From the NCBI GenBank assembly GCA_947165295.1, contig CAMUZU010000004.1:1-64000 (forward strand): DNA of 64,000 bases. The letters are read 5' to 3'. The first letter of the stretch is position 1, and each line of letters opens with the position of its first letter. Source of the stretch: an uncultured Selenomonadales bacterium (GTDB taxonomy: Bacteria; Bacillota; Negativicutes; Selenomonadales; Selenomonadaceae). The position numbers were made by a program, and so were the translations under genes. Shown piece by piece: positions 9,031-19,400 of this stretch. The notes under the pieces are model-generated. The model made no database searches, was not told the DNA's origin, and was given only the letters and a program-made list of their open reading frames with translations.

Positions 9031-10767
9031 TCACGCCTCCTCTGTGCTGACGAACGCTTTTTTCGGGCAAAGTTGACTGCACACGCCGCAACCGACGCAT
9101 TGAGTTTGGTCGACGACAGCTTTACCGTCAACCATTGAAATTGCGGGGCAGCCAATCTTCATGCAGGACTTGCAACCGATACACTTCGACGCGTCAACTT
9201 TCAGCGGCGGTTTATGCTTGACGTTTTTCAACAGCGCGCACGGTCGACGGGAAATAATCACGCTTACTTCGGGCGCGGCAAGTTCTTCCTTCAACGCGGC
9301 GTCACATTCGGCAAGATTGTACGGGTCGACGACACGCACGCGATTAATGCCCATTGCGCGGCACAGCGATTCAAGGTCGATTTTGCCTGCGGGGTCGCCT
9401 TTGATGTTTAAGCCCGTCGACGGATTCTGCTGGTGACCCGTCATGCCCGTTATCGAGTTGTCCAGGATAATCACGGTCGAGTTCGATTGATTGTACGCGA
9501 CGTTGGCAAGCCCCGTCATGCCCGAATGCATAAAAGTCGAGTCGCCGATAACCGCGACGGTTTTTGATTCACTTGCGGCACCGAGCATTTTATTAAAGCC
9601 GTGAGTTGCGCCGATTGATGCGCCCATGCACAGCGTCATTTCAATCGTCGACAGCGGCGGGACGGCTCCGAGCGTGTAACAACCGATGTCGCCCAGCACC
9701 GTGCACTTGCGTTTCTTGAGCGAGTAAAACAATCCGCGGTGAGGACAACCCGCGCACATGACGGGCGGTCTTGCGGGAATTTGGTCGTCAAGCGCAACGC
9801 CGACGGAAATTTCTTTGCCGAAAGCCTGCGCGATTAAATTCGGGCTGAATTCGTCGATTCGCGGAAGAAGTTCGCTGCCTTCGACGGTCAAGCCCAAAGC
9901 TTTAACGTGCGTTTCGATTATCGGGTCAAGTTCTTCGACGACGACAAGCCGCTTGACTTTCGCCGCGAAATTTTTAATCAGCGCGACGGGCAACGGATTA
10001 ATCATGCCGAGTTTCAGGACGCTTGCCGATTCGCCGAAAACTTCCTTGACGTATTGATAACAAGTCGACGAAGTGATAATTCCAAGCTCATCCGACGTGA
10101 ATTCGACGCGATTAATCGGCGTGGTCTCCGCGTACTCAATCAATCTGCGCGTGCGTTCCTCAACAATCGGGTGACGGCGTTTCGCGTTGCCGGGCATCAT
10201 GACGTATTTGCCAATGTCCTTGACGTAAGGTTTTGAAATTTCGATGCGTTCGCCCGTTTCGACGACGGATTGACTGTGCGCGACGCGTGTACACATCTTA
10301 ATCAAAACCGGCGTGTCGTAAGTCTCCGAAATTTCGTAAGCGAGTTTGGCGAAGTTCAAAGCCTCCGCGCTGTCCGACGGCTCAAGCATGGGAACTTTCG
10401 CGGCGATTGCGTAGTGACGGCTGTCCTGTTCGTTCTGCGACGAGTGCATACCCGCATCGTCGGCGACGACGGCGACCAAACCCGCGTTGACGCCCGTGTA
10501 ACTGAGCGTGAAGAGCGGATCCGCCGCGACGTTCAAGCCGACGTGTTTTTGTCCGCAAAAAGCCCGACGACCCGCAAGCGACGCGCCGAATGCCGACTCC
10601 ATGGCGACTTTTTCGTTCGGTGCCCATTCGCAATAAATGTCGTCGAACTTGACGGCCTCTTCGGTGACTTCGGTCGAAGGCGTGCCGGGATAACTCGACA
10701 CGAAGGCGACGCCCGCTTCCCACAGCCCGCGAGCAAGTGCTTTGTTGCCCAACATCAACTGTTTCAT
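9031..10767 (-). CDS. iorA: Indolepyruvate:ferredoxin oxidoreductase alpha subunit
   Basis: [49 protein letters not shown]; two C-terminal 4Fe-4S clusters ([25 protein letters not shown]). Start moved from the listed 10899 to the canonical ATG. Confidence 0.92.
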   Translation of the reverse strand: MKQLMLGNKALARGLWEAGVAFVSSYPGTPSTEVTEEAVKFDDIYCEWAPNEKVAMESAFGASLAGRRAFCGQKHVGLNVAADPLFTLSYTGVNAGLVAVVADDAGMHSSQNEQDSRHYAIAAKVPMLEPSDSAEALNFAKLAYEISETYDTPVLIKMCTRVAHSQSVVETGERIEISKPYVKDIGKYVMMPGNAKRRHPIVEERTRRLIEYAETTPINRVEFTSDELGIITSSTCYQYVKEVFGESASVLKLGMINPLPVALIKNFAAKVKRLVVVEELDPIIETHVKALGLTVEGSELLPRIDEFSPNLIAQAFGKEISVGVALDDQIPARPPVMCAGCPHRGLFYSLKKRKCTVLGDIGCYTLGAVPPLSTIEMTLCMGASIGATHGFNKMLGAASESKTVAVIGDSTFMHSGMTGLANVAYNQSNSTVIILDNSITGMTGHQQNPSTGLNIKGDPAGKIDLESLCRAMGINRVRVVDPYNLAECDAALKEELAAPEVSVIISRRPCALLKNVKHKPPLKVDASKCIGCKSCMKIGCPAISMVDGKAVVDQTQCVGCGVCSQLCPKKAFVSTEEA

Positions 10768-10923
10768 CAAAACATCTCCCAAAATTTTAGTACGCGGGAT
10801 AAATTGTTCGCGTGCGAAGAAATTCCTGCCGCGCAGATAAATTTCGTCGTCGCGTTTACAAAGTTCGCGGGCTTTGATAGAATTCACGCGGCGTATCAAA
10901 ATATTTTCGGAGAGGTGACCTTA

Positions 10924-12108
10924 ATGGACAGCAAAGTTTTGTTCAACGTTCAGTACGGGCTTTTCGTCTTGAGCGCACGCGACGGCGACCGCGACAACGC
11001 CTGCATCATCAACACGGTGACGCAGGTGACTGCCGCGCCCGTTTCCAAAGACAGAATTTCAATCGCCGTGAACAAATCGAACTTCACGCACGACATCATT
11101 GCCAAGACGAAAAAATTCACCGCGTCGATTATCTCCGAGGCGGCGACCTTCGACCTGTTTAAACGTTTCGGCTTCCAAAGCGGCAAGAACGTCGACAAGT
11201 TCGCGGACTTCGACAAAGTTCGTCGCACGGCAAACGGCACGCTCGCGATAACCGAGGGCACGAACAGTTTCATCAGCGCGAACGTCATTCAGCAGGTGGA
11301 GTTGGACACGCATTCGATTTTCATTGCCGAAGTCGTCGACATGGAAAAACTTTCTGACGTGCCTTCGACGACGTACAACTACTACCAGTCGCACATCAAG
11401 CCGAAACCGAAACCGCCCGCCAAAGGCAAGACTGTCTGGCGTTGCAGAGTTTGCGGCTACGAATATGTCGGCGACGAAATTCCCGCCGATTTCGTCTGTC
11501 CGCTGTGCAAACATCCTTCGACCGACTTCGAGAAAGTTGTCGTCGAAGCCGAAGAGCCGCCCGCTCCGCCGAAGAACAAATACGCCGGCACGAAGACCGA
11601 AAAAAATCTTTGGGAAGCCTTCGCGGGCGAAAGTCAAGCGCGCAACAAGTACACCTACTTCGCCTCCGTAGCGAAGAAGAACGGCTACGAACAAATTGCC
11701 GCGCTGTTTTTGAAGACCGCCGACAACGAGAAGGAACACGCCAAACTTTGGTTCAAGGCACTTGGCGAACTCGGCTCCGTCGAAGAAAATCTTTTGCACG
11801 CGGCTGAAGGTGAAAATTTCGAGTGGACGGACATGTACGCCCGCATGGCACGCGAAGCCGACGAAGAAGGTTTCCACGAACTTGCCGAACAATTCCGCGG
11901 CGTTGCGGCGATTGAAAAACATCACGAAGAACGTTACCGCAAACTGTTGAAGAACGTCGAAGCGCAAGAAGTCTTCAAGAAAGCCGGCGTGCAAGTTTGG
12001 GAGTGCCGCAACTGCGGACACCTTGTCATTGGCACGAGCGCGCCCGACGTTTGCCCCGTGTGCAATCACCCGCAAAGTTTCTTCGAGATTAACATTCGCA
12101 ACTACTGA
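10924..12108 (+). CDS. Flavin reductase-rubredoxin-rubrerythrin-rubredoxin fusion protein
   Basis: Flavin-reductase-like N-terminus ([39 protein letters not shown]), [32 protein letters not shown], ferritin-like [25 protein letters not shown]-terminal [31 protein letters not shown]. Start assigned to ATG 10924 rather than 10270. Confidence 0.88.
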   Translation: MDSKVLFNVQYGLFVLSARDGDRDNACIINTVTQVTAAPVSKDRISIAVNKSNFTHDIIAKTKKFTASIISEAATFDLFKRFGFQSGKNVDKFADFDKVRRTANGTLAITEGTNSFISANVIQQVELDTHSIFIAEVVDMEKLSDVPSTTYNYYQSHIKPKPKPPAKGKTVWRCRVCGYEYVGDEIPADFVCPLCKHPSTDFEKVVVEAEEPPAPPKNKYAGTKTEKNLWEAFAGESQARNKYTYFASVAKKNGYEQIAALFLKTADNEKEHAKLWFKALGELGSVEENLLHAAEGENFEWTDMYARMAREADEEGFHELAEQFRGVAAIEKHHEERYRKLLKNVEAQEVFKKAGVQVWECRNCGHLVIGTSAPDVCPVCNHPQSFFEINIRNY

Positions 12109-12110
12109 AC

Positions 12111-12225
12111 GTTACCGACAATCCGGCCGTCATGGATGACGGCCGCGCCCGACGTACGACGCGTGACGCGGAGTCCGTCGGGCTGTTTTCTTTGGTTACT
12201 TTCTTTTGCGCCAAAAGAAAGTAAC
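12111..12225 (+). repeat. Composite intergenic hairpin element, copy 1
   Basis: GTTACCGACAATCCGGCCGTCATGGATGACGGCCGCGCCCGAC...GTCGGGCTGTTTTCTTTGGTTACTTTCTTTTGCGCCAAAAGAAAGTAAC. Confidence 0.85.
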
Positions 12226-12245
12226 ACACGCGCAACGACAAACGA

Positions 12246-12278
12246 AAACCCCGCCGAGTCGTCGACGGGGCTTTTTTG
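12246..12278 (-). terminator. Terminator between the rubrerythrin fusion and ptsI
   Basis: AACCCCGCCGAGTCGTCGACGGGGCTTTTTT stem-loop. Confidence 0.65.
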
Positions 12279-12300
12279 TTGCTTGTGAGTCGATTGTTGC

Positions 12301-14046
12301 TTATGCGAGCGTGGACAGGTAACGTTTGACTTCGTCGCCGTCTTCCATTTCCATGACTTTGTCGAGAATTTCTTTTGCCTTGGTCAAGGTAATGTTGCGG
12401 ATGCGCTCTTTGACACGCGGAATTGACGGCGCGCTCATGGACAATTCTTTGATGCCCATTGCCAGCAGGAGAACCGCCGCATTCGGGTCGGACGCCATTT
12501 CGCCGCACATGCCCGCCCATTTGCCTTTGTTGTTGGCGGATTCAATCGTGCGTTTAATCAGGCGCAGGACTGCCGGGTTGAAGTGGTTGTACAGGTAGGA
12601 AATCTGCGCGTTGCCGCGGTCGACGGCCAACGTGTACTGCACAAGGTCGTTCGTGCCGATTGAGAAGAAGTCGACGTATTTGGCGAGCGCGGGAGCCATG
12701 ACTGCCGCAGCGGGAGTTTCAACCATGATACCGACTTGAACGCTGTCGGAATACTCTTTGCCTTCGTGAACGAGTTCGGCTTTGGCGTCTTCGACAAACT
12801 GTTTCGCGGCGAGGAATTCCTGCACGTTGATGACCATCGGGAACATAATCGCGGCTTTACCATAAACGCCTGCGCGCAGAATTGCCTTCAACTGCGGCAT
12901 GAACAAATCTTTGCGTTGCAAGCTGATACGAATTGCGCGGTAGCCGAGGAACGGGTTTTCTTCGTGACCGACTTGGATGTACGGAAGCGGTTTGTCGCCG
13001 CCGATGTCCATTGTGCGAATAACGCAGAGACCTTCGCCGTGAGTGACGGACGCGCAGTGTTCGACGGCAGCTTTGTATTCTTTGAACTGGTCTTCTTCCT
13101 TCGGAACGTCGGTTTTGCCCATGAAGACGAATTCCGAACGGAACAGACCGACACCCGTCGCGCCGTAATTTTTGACAGCAGCGTCAGCGTCGGCAGGCGA
13201 GCCGATATTCGCGACGAGTTCAACTTCCTTGCCGTCGAGGGTAATTGCGGGTTTGTCTTTGAGTTCGGCGTAATGCGCTTTGAGTTCTTCCTGTTTCTTG
13301 ATTTTGATGTCGTAGGAAGCGCGTTCTTCGTCGCTGGGACGAATCAAAATTTCGCCCGTTTCGCCGTCGAGGATAACGGGGTCGCCGTCAGCAATTTGCG
13401 CAATGCCGTCGCCGACACCGACAACCGTCGGGATTGCACGAGTTTTCGCAATGATGACCGCGTGAGCCGTGGTGGAGCCGACGCCGAGGATAACGCCCGC
13501 GATTTTGTCGGTCGGAAGTCCCGCGATAACGGAAGGCTCAATATCTTTGCCCGCGACGATAACTTTGCCGACGATTTCGGGCTCTTTGATGCCGAGCAAA
13601 TATTTCGCAATGCGTTTGCCGACGTCGCGCATGTCAACGGCACGGCCGCGGAAGTATTCGTCTTCCATTGCCTCGAAGGTTTTGGCAGTTTCTTCGTAAG
13701 CGTCGATAACCGCTTTGGGTGCCGAGCCGCTCACGTCGATTTGTTCTTCAATTGCGCCGCTCATTGCGGGATCTTCGACCATCATGCGGTGCGCTTCAAG
13801 AATGCCCGCCTGTTCGTTGAGTTCCTGCGCTTTGAATTCGTCGATGCTCTTTTTGAGATTTTCGGCGACGGCAACGAGTGCGGCGGCGGCTTTCTTCTTT
13901 TCGGCGTCTTTCTTGCCAGGTTTGTACGCCACGAGGAAGCTGTCGAGATTTTGTCCCGCGAGCAAAATGTTACCTACGGCAATGCCCGCAATTACGCCTT
14001 TGCCCTTAATTTTTTCTGCCATGAATATTTCCCCCACATTACACAA
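12301..14046 (-). CDS. ptsI: PTS enzyme I (phosphoenolpyruvate-protein phosphotransferase)
   Basis: GVGSTTAHAVIIAKTRAIPTVVG (active-site His), GLFRSEFVFMG, DFFSIGTNDLVQYTLAVDRGN. Confidence 0.95.
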   Translation of the reverse strand: MCNVGEIFMAEKIKGKGVIAGIAVGNILLAGQNLDSFLVAYKPGKKDAEKKKAAAALVAVAENLKKSIDEFKAQELNEQAGILEAHRMMVEDPAMSGAIEEQIDVSGSAPKAVIDAYEETAKTFEAMEDEYFRGRAVDMRDVGKRIAKYLLGIKEPEIVGKVIVAGKDIEPSVIAGLPTDKIAGVILGVGSTTAHAVIIAKTRAIPTVVGVGDGIAQIADGDPVILDGETGEILIRPSDEERASYDIKIKKQEELKAHYAELKDKPAITLDGKEVELVANIGSPADADAAVKNYGATGVGLFRSEFVFMGKTDVPKEEDQFKEYKAAVEHCASVTHGEGLCVIRTMDIGGDKPLPYIQVGHEENPFLGYRAIRISLQRKDLFMPQLKAILRAGVYGKAAIMFPMVINVQEFLAAKQFVEDAKAELVHEGKEYSDSVQVGIMVETPAAAVMAPALAKYVDFFSIGTNDLVQYTLAVDRGNAQISYLYNHFNPAVLRLIKRTIESANNKGKWAGMCGEMASDPNAAVLLLAMGIKELSMSAPSIPRVKERIRNITLTKAKEILDKVMEMEDGDEVKRYLSTLA

Positions 14047-14103
14047 AAAGGGAGGCGGAAAAAAATTTAACCTCCTCCCCGAGTTTGCAACCGACCGAGC
14101 GAA

Positions 14104-14370
14104 TTATTCTTCGCCGAATTTGCTGTCAACGAGACCCTTGAGCGCGGCAACGGCGTCTGCTTCGTCGGGGCCGTCAGCGCAAATGGTGACCTCGGTGCCT
14201 TTGACCAAGCCCATGCTCATGATCATCAGGATGCTTTTGGCGTCGACGGTCTTGCCTTTGGCTTTGAGCTGGATTTTGGACTTGAACGAGGACGCTTTCT
14301 GCACGAACACCGACGCCGGGCGCGCATGGATACCGGTTTTGTTTTCAATGGTGGTGGTTGCTTCTGTCAT
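14104..14370 (-). CDS. ptsH: Phosphocarrier protein HPr
   Basis: MTEATTTIENKTGIHARPASVFVQKASSFKSKIQLKAKGKTVDAKSILMIMSMGLVKG. Confidence 0.95.
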   Translation of the reverse strand: MTEATTTIENKTGIHARPASVFVQKASSFKSKIQLKAKGKTVDAKSILMIMSMGLVKGTEVTICADGPDEADAVAALKGLVDSKFGEE

Positions 14371-14518
14371 TAGTGACCCTCTCCTATCTTTGTTTGACTG
14401 TGAACAACGGCCGTCGCCACATTGGGCAACTCTTTATGTGACGCTTATTCGCCGCGCTGTTTTATGTTCCTGCTTGCCGCAAAAAAATTTTTAGAAAATT
14501 TTTCGCCGCTGCGAACAC

Positions 14519-14627
14519 TGACCGGCCGTCATGGATGACGGCCGCCGTCGCCCGTCGCACGATACAGGATGTATCGTAGCGGGCGCAGCTTTCTTTGCTA
14601 CTTTCTTTCGCTGCCGAAAGAAAGTAG
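14519..14627 (+). repeat. Composite intergenic hairpin element, copy 2
   Basis: ACCGGCCGTCATGGATGACGGCCGCCGTCGCCCGTCGCACGATACAGGATGTATCGTAGCGGGCGCAGCTTTCTTTGCTACTTTCTTTCGCTGCCGAAAGAAAGTAG. Confidence 0.85.
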
Positions 14628-14689
14628 ATTCAACAATCACGAATTCACGAACGCATACGCACAACGTCAACCGCCGACAACTTTTGCGC

Positions 14690-14724
14690 AAAAAAAATCC
14701 CCGCCAAAATTGACGGGGCTGTTG
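14690..14724 (-). terminator. Terminator after the M18 aminopeptidase gene
   Basis: Minus strand CAGCCCCGTCAATTTTGGCGGGGATTTTTTTTG. Confidence 0.65.
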
Positions 14725-14738
14725 ACATGCGCCAAGTT

Positions 14739-16235
14739 TCAAATTTCAGTCAAGAACGCGCTGTAACCTTTTTTCGTTTCGTAGATGTCGACCTTGCTGG
14801 TGGCCTCCCACGGCGCGTGCATACTCAGAACCGCAACGCCGCTGTCGATAACTTCCATGCCGTATTCGGCCATCATGTAAGCAATCGTGCCGCCGCCGCC
14901 AAGGTCAACCTTGCCAAGTTCGCTGAATTGATAATGGACGTTGTGCTTGTCCAAAATGTCGCGCAGTTTGCCGACGTATTCGGCATTGGCGTCGCTGGAA
15001 CCCGACTTGCCGCGTGAGCCGGTGAATTTGTTGAACACCATGCCTTTGCCGAGGTAAGCGACGTTCTTTTTTTCGTAAGCGGCCGCATAAAGCGCGTCGA
15101 AGGCACTGGACACGTCGGAACTTAACATGAACGAATTCTTCAACGCACGACGCACGGCAAGTTCGCTGTATTGACCGCAAGCGTTCAACAGTTCGGCGAC
15201 GGTGTTTGCGAAGAAGCGGGACTTCATGCCCGTCGCGCCGTAGCTGCCGATTTCTTCCTTGTCGACGAGCAGACAGCAGGCGGTCTTGCCGAAAGTTTGA
15301 TTCGCCGCCTCCAACATTGCAACGAGCGACGTGTACGAACAAACGCGGTCGTCCTGCCCGTAGCCGAGCACCATGCTTTTATCGAAGCCGAGTTCACGAG
15401 CTTTGCCCGCGGGAACGAGCGCAAGTTCGGCGGACAAAAAGTCGTCTTCGTCGATGTCGTACTTGTCTTTGAGCAACTTGAGCACGCCTTTTTTGACGGA
15501 CTCTTTATCGTTCTCTTTGAGCGGATAATTGCCGACGAGAATGTCGAGCTTTTCGCCTTCGATGACTTTGTCGGCGGTCTTTTTAAGCTGTTCCTGCGAC
15601 AGGTGAATCAACAGGTCGGTCACGCAAAAAACGGGGTCGCCGTCGTCTTCGCCGATAACAATTTCGACAACGCGGCCGTCCTTTTTGACAACAACGCCGT
15701 GCATTGCAAGCGGGAGCGTGACCCACTGATATTTTTTGATGCCGCCGTAATAATGCGTGTCCATGTAAGCAAGCCCGCTGTCTTCGTAAAGCGGATTCTG
15801 CTTGAGGTCAAGCCGGCAAGTGTCAATGTGCGCGCCGAGAATTTTTAAACCGTTTTCGAGCGGCTCCGTGCCGATTTGGAACAGCGCGACGGTCTTTTTC
15901 ATGCACACGGCGTAAACTTTGTCGCCCGCCTTGAGCTTGACGTTGTTTTTGATGATGTCGTCGAGATTTTTGTAACCGACGGCTTCGGCGCGTTTGACGA
16001 CTTCAACGACGGATTCGCGTTCGGTCTTGCAGCGGCTTATGAAGTCGATGTAACCCGCCGCAAGAGTTTCGAGCGCGGCTTTGTCGTCGTCGGTGTATTC
16101 GCTCCAGATTGAAAATTTTTTGTCTTGATCTTCGGACATTTTGCGTTTCTCCTTTTCGAGTCGAATTCGTTTCCACTCGCGCAATTTCGTTCGCAGTTCG
16201 GAAATTTGCGCGGAAAGTTCTTTGTCATCCGTCAA
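14739..16235 (-). CDS. M18-family aminopeptidase
   Basis: GAHIDTCRLDLKQNPL, MDTHYYGGIKKYQW, LLVDKEEIGSYGATGM, DVSSAFD, GGGGTIAYMMAEYGMEVIDSGVAVLSMHAPWE. Alternative start at 16139 (MSEDQDKK) also has an SD-like sequence. Confidence 0.88.
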   Translation of the reverse strand: MTDDKELSAQISELRTKLREWKRIRLEKEKRKMSEDQDKKFSIWSEYTDDDKAALETLAAGYIDFISRCKTERESVVEVVKRAEAVGYKNLDDIIKNNVKLKAGDKVYAVCMKKTVALFQIGTEPLENGLKILGAHIDTCRLDLKQNPLYEDSGLAYMDTHYYGGIKKYQWVTLPLAMHGVVVKKDGRVVEIVIGEDDGDPVFCVTDLLIHLSQEQLKKTADKVIEGEKLDILVGNYPLKENDKESVKKGVLKLLKDKYDIDEDDFLSAELALVPAGKARELGFDKSMVLGYGQDDRVCSYTSLVAMLEAANQTFGKTACCLLVDKEEIGSYGATGMKSRFFANTVAELLNACGQYSELAVRRALKNSFMLSSDVSSAFDALYAAAYEKKNVAYLGKGMVFNKFTGSRGKSGSSDANAEYVGKLRDILDKHNVHYQFSELGKVDLGGGGTIAYMMAEYGMEVIDSGVAVLSMHAPWEATSKVDIYETKKGYSAFLTEI

Positions 16236-17202
16236 ACCGATTAATCACCTCCGCGAAGTCTTCGGCGGTTTCGGCGCGGTTGAACAGGTTGCGAAGTTCG
16301 GCACCGCCCGTCAAACCTTTGGTGTACCAGGCGGCGTGAGCGCGCATTTCACGCACGGCAATTCGTTCGCCCTTGAAGTGAATCGTTTTTTGCAGGTGAC
16401 GGCGTAAAACTTCTGCGCGTTCGTGAAGTGTCGGCGGCTCAAGTTTCGTGCCCGTCGAAAAATATTTCAGCAGACGATTGATAATCCACGGGTTGCCCTG
16501 CGCACCGCGACCAATCATGACGCCATCGGCTTTCGTCACGGAAAGAATTTTGTCCAAGCTGTCGAAGTCGCGCACGTCGCCGTTGGCAATGACGGGAATT
16601 TTCACGGCGGACTTGACGCGGGCAATTTCGTTCCAATCCGCGACGCCCGAATAAAATTGTTCGCGTGTGCGCCCGTGAACCGCAATGAAGTCGACGCCCG
16701 CATTTTCGGCGCGTTTGGCAACTTCGACGGCGTTAATGTGTTCAGCGTCGACGCCGAGCCGAATTTTCACGCTGACGGGCAAATTGACTGCGCGCTTGAC
16801 GGCGGACAAAATTTCTTCGAGCAACGGCGGATTTTTCATGAGCGCGGAACCTTCGCCGTTCTTGAAAATTTTCGGCGCGGGACAGCCTGCGTTGAAATCG
16901 ATAACCGCCGCAGTTCCAAGTTGTTCGACGTAAGCCGCCGCCTCCGCGCAGATTTTCGGGTCGCTGCCGAAAAGTTGAATTGCCGTCGGTCGTTCGGCGT
17001 CAACGGTCTGCAACATCTGCAAAGTTTTTTCGTTGCGGTAATGAACGCCAATCGCGCTGACCATCTCCGAAAACATCAGCAAGTTTCGCCGCGAAAAGTC
17101 GTCGTCAATCAGTTCGCGCACGATAATCCGAAACGCCGTGTCCGTGACGCCCGCCATCGGTGCAAGATACACGGGTGTGCGAAAAATATCCGCGACGTTC
17201 AT
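16225..17202 (-). CDS. dusB: tRNA-dihydrouridine synthase
   Basis: VYLAPMAGVTDTAFRIIVREL, DFNAGCPAPKIFKNGEGSALMKNP, GVMIGRGAQGNPWI. Confidence 0.92.
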   Translation of the reverse strand: MNVADIFRTPVYLAPMAGVTDTAFRIIVRELIDDDFSRRNLLMFSEMVSAIGVHYRNEKTLQMLQTVDAERPTAIQLFGSDPKICAEAAAYVEQLGTAAVIDFNAGCPAPKIFKNGEGSALMKNPPLLEEILSAVKRAVNLPVSVKIRLGVDAEHINAVEVAKRAENAGVDFIAVHGRTREQFYSGVADWNEIARVKSAVKIPVIANGDVRDFDSLDKILSVTKADGVMIGRGAQGNPWIINRLLKYFSTGTKLEPPTLHERAEVLRRHLQKTIHFKGERIAVREMRAHAAWYTKGLTGGAELRNLFNRAETAEDFAEVINRFDG

Positions 17203-17972
17203 TGCGAATTTCTTTCGTACAAGACGCGCAAGCCCGACAGCGTCAAGAAGTGGTCGATTCGGTCAATCGTCTTTGATTCGCGCTGAATCATCTTGGCAAG
17301 CCCGCCCGTCGCGATAACTTTCGCGTGCCAATCGGAACCCATTTCGTCGCGGATTCTTTGGACAATCGAATCAATTTGCCCGACATAGCCGTAAATAATT
17401 CCCGACTGCATACAAGCAATCGTGTTGTGCCCGATGACATTTTTCGGCGGGATAAGTTCAATGCGCGGCAACTTCGCCGTCGACGAAAACAGCGATTCGG
17501 AACTTGCGACAATGCCGGGCGCAATCACTCCGCCGAGAAAGTCGCCCGTGTCCGACACCACGTCAAACGTCGTCGCCGTGCCGATGTCAATCACAATCAA
17601 AGGGCCACCGTACTGCTCAAAGGCACCGACCGCGTTGACGATTCTGTCCGCGCCGATAGCTCGCGGGTTTTCGTAATTGAGCTTGATGCCCGTCTTAATT
17701 CCGGGGCCGACGACAAGCGGCTTGACTTTGAAATAACGCTCGCACATTTTCACGAACGGCACAACCAGCGGCGGCACAACCGACGAAATGATTATGTCGC
17801 GCACGTCGGAAATCTTCACGCCTTGATAGCGGAACAAGTCGTTAATCAACATGCCGTATTCGTCGCCCGTCTTTTGGCTGTCGGTTGAAATGCGCCAATG
17901 TTTCATCAAGTTTTTGCCGACGTAAGTGCCCATGACAATGTTGCTGTTGCCAATGTCAATCACAAGAAGCAA
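17199..17972 (-). CDS. coaX: Type III pantothenate kinase
   Basis: MLLVIDIGNSNIVMGTYVG, NPRAIGADRIVNAVGAFEQYG, PLIVIDIGTATTFDVV. Confidence 0.95.
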   Translation of the reverse strand: MLLVIDIGNSNIVMGTYVGKNLMKHWRISTDSQKTGDEYGMLINDLFRYQGVKISDVRDIIISSVVPPLVVPFVKMCERYFKVKPLVVGPGIKTGIKLNYENPRAIGADRIVNAVGAFEQYGGPLIVIDIGTATTFDVVSDTGDFLGGVIAPGIVASSESLFSSTAKLPRIELIPPKNVIGHNTIACMQSGIIYGYVGQIDSIVQRIRDEMGSDWHAKVIATGGLAKMIQRESKTIDRIDHFLTLSGLRVLYERNSQ

Positions 17973-18095
17973 GAGACCAACTCCTTAAATAAATCTACCC
18001 GCCGATTTCGCGGACAAAATAAAAACCGCGTCGACGTCATTGGTCGCGTCGAACATCGGTCGAAAATTTTTCATGCGCACAAGCAAACGCAAATT

Positions 18096-19400
18096 TCACC
18101 GCCACGCCTGCAACAGCCGCCGCATGTTGTCAAAGTCGACAAAATCTTTCCAGAAGCCGCTGACGCGCATGAAGTCCATCGTTTGCGAAATAATTTGCAG
18201 GCACGCGTTGCGAAGTTCGTTCACTGCGTCGGGATACGGCAGGCTCAAAAGTTCGGGCAGTTCGCTGAGCAAAAGTTGCACGTCGTCAAGTTTCAGCCCG
18301 TCAAGCGAATTCAACACGGCGGCAAGCGACGCCTCTTCGTAAATCTTAAAGCGTTCGTCGTGCGGAAACTTTTCGCGCAGGAGTGAACTGACGGCGCGAC
18401 ACGTCAACGCCGTTTCAAGCGAAAAAGTTTTGCCTTCCGCGTAAGCCGAAAGAATCCGAATCAACGCGTCGTTCATGCCGGCAAGTTTTTGTTCGTCGCT
18501 CGGCAAAGAAAAATTTTCTGCGCGGGCGACACGGTACGCCAAAATCCCGTCGTCGAAAACTTCGTTGCGGTCGTACATGTCGAACCATGAAGTGTTGATG
18601 CAGTTTTCGCCCTTGTCGGCGGTTTCTTTGGTGAGTCCGCCTTTGTCGGCGCGTCCGCGGGCAACTTTGCGCAGATGTTCTTCGCGGCTTTTTACGTTGT
18701 AATGATTAACGGCGATTTTTTCCGCAGTGACGGGCTCATTGTAATACGAATCGACACGACCGCCGCGTTCGTTAATCGCGTAATTCGCGCCGTAATAAAG
18801 CGGGTTGTGTCCGTTGAAAAACGTGTAAACTTTGCGCGGATTGAGCACGGTTTTAATCTGCGAATTGCCGCCGGGAATGTCGCGGTGCGGAATGGGCACG
18901 ACCCAATCAACGGGCGCACGACGAGTGAAACGTTCCAGCACGCCGCGTGAAAAGTCCGCACGTTCCTGCCCGTTGGAGCCGAACATTTGCCAATTAATCG
19001 CAACGCCCGCCGCCTGCTTGTCACGCGTCAAAATTTCGTCGACGGCTTCAACGATGCTTTGACCCGTCTTCGGGTAAATGAATTCGTCCAAATCAATGAA
19101 CGCCATGTGTCGGCAGAAGAAACGCCAATCGCGCAAGGCGAAACTGTACGCGGCAAACTGAGCCGAACCGCCCGGCATATAAACGCTTGTGACCAAACCG
19201 GCAGCGACGTACGGCGCGATAATTTCGTTGTAATCGTCGGAGCTGTCGTTGTCGTACAGAAAAAAGTGGTCGACGCCCGCAAGCAGGTGATAGTCGAGCC
19301 ACTCTTTAATGTAACGTCCTTCATTTTTCAAAATCGCCACGAGCGCCAAATCGTACAGAAACAAATTTTTATCCACGGTGTCACCTCGACAAAAATTCAT
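18096..19400 (-). CDS. Glycosyltransferase family 2/92-like protein
   Basis: LALVAILKNEGRYIKEWLDYHLLAGVDHFFLYDNDSSDDYNEIIAPYV; MAFIDLDEFIYPKTG. Confidence 0.8.
   Translation of the reverse strand: MNFCRGDTVDKNLFLYDLALVAILKNEGRYIKEWLDYHLLAGVDHFFLYDNDSSDDYNEIIAPYVAAGLVTSVYMPGGSAQFAAYSFALRDWRFFCRHMAFIDLDEFIYPKTGQSIVEAVDEILTRDKQAAGVAINWQMFGSNGQERADFSRGVLERFTRRAPVDWVVPIPHRDIPGGNSQIKTVLNPRKVYTFFNGHNPLYYGANYAINERGGRVDSYYNEPVTAEKIAVNHYNVKSREEHLRKVARGRADKGGLTKETADKGENCINTSWFDMYDRNEVFDDGILAYRVARAENFSLPSDEQKLAGMNDALIRILSAYAEGKTFSLETALTCRAVSSLLREKFPHDERFKIYEEASLAAVLNSLDGLKLDDVQLLLSELPELLSLPYPDAVNELRNACLQIISQTMDFMRVSGFWKDFVDFDNMRRLLQAWR

Noticed and set aside
10270-10923. Upstream extension of the rubrerythrin-fusion ORF to 10270
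   Set aside because: This part is antisense to iorA; the protein-like sequence begins at ATG 10924 (MDSKVLFNV).
12111-12225. Treating the hairpin elements simply as Rho-independent terminators
   Set aside because: They contain three separate hairpins, lack a consistent terminal T-run, occur in both orientations and are conserved over about 110 bp.
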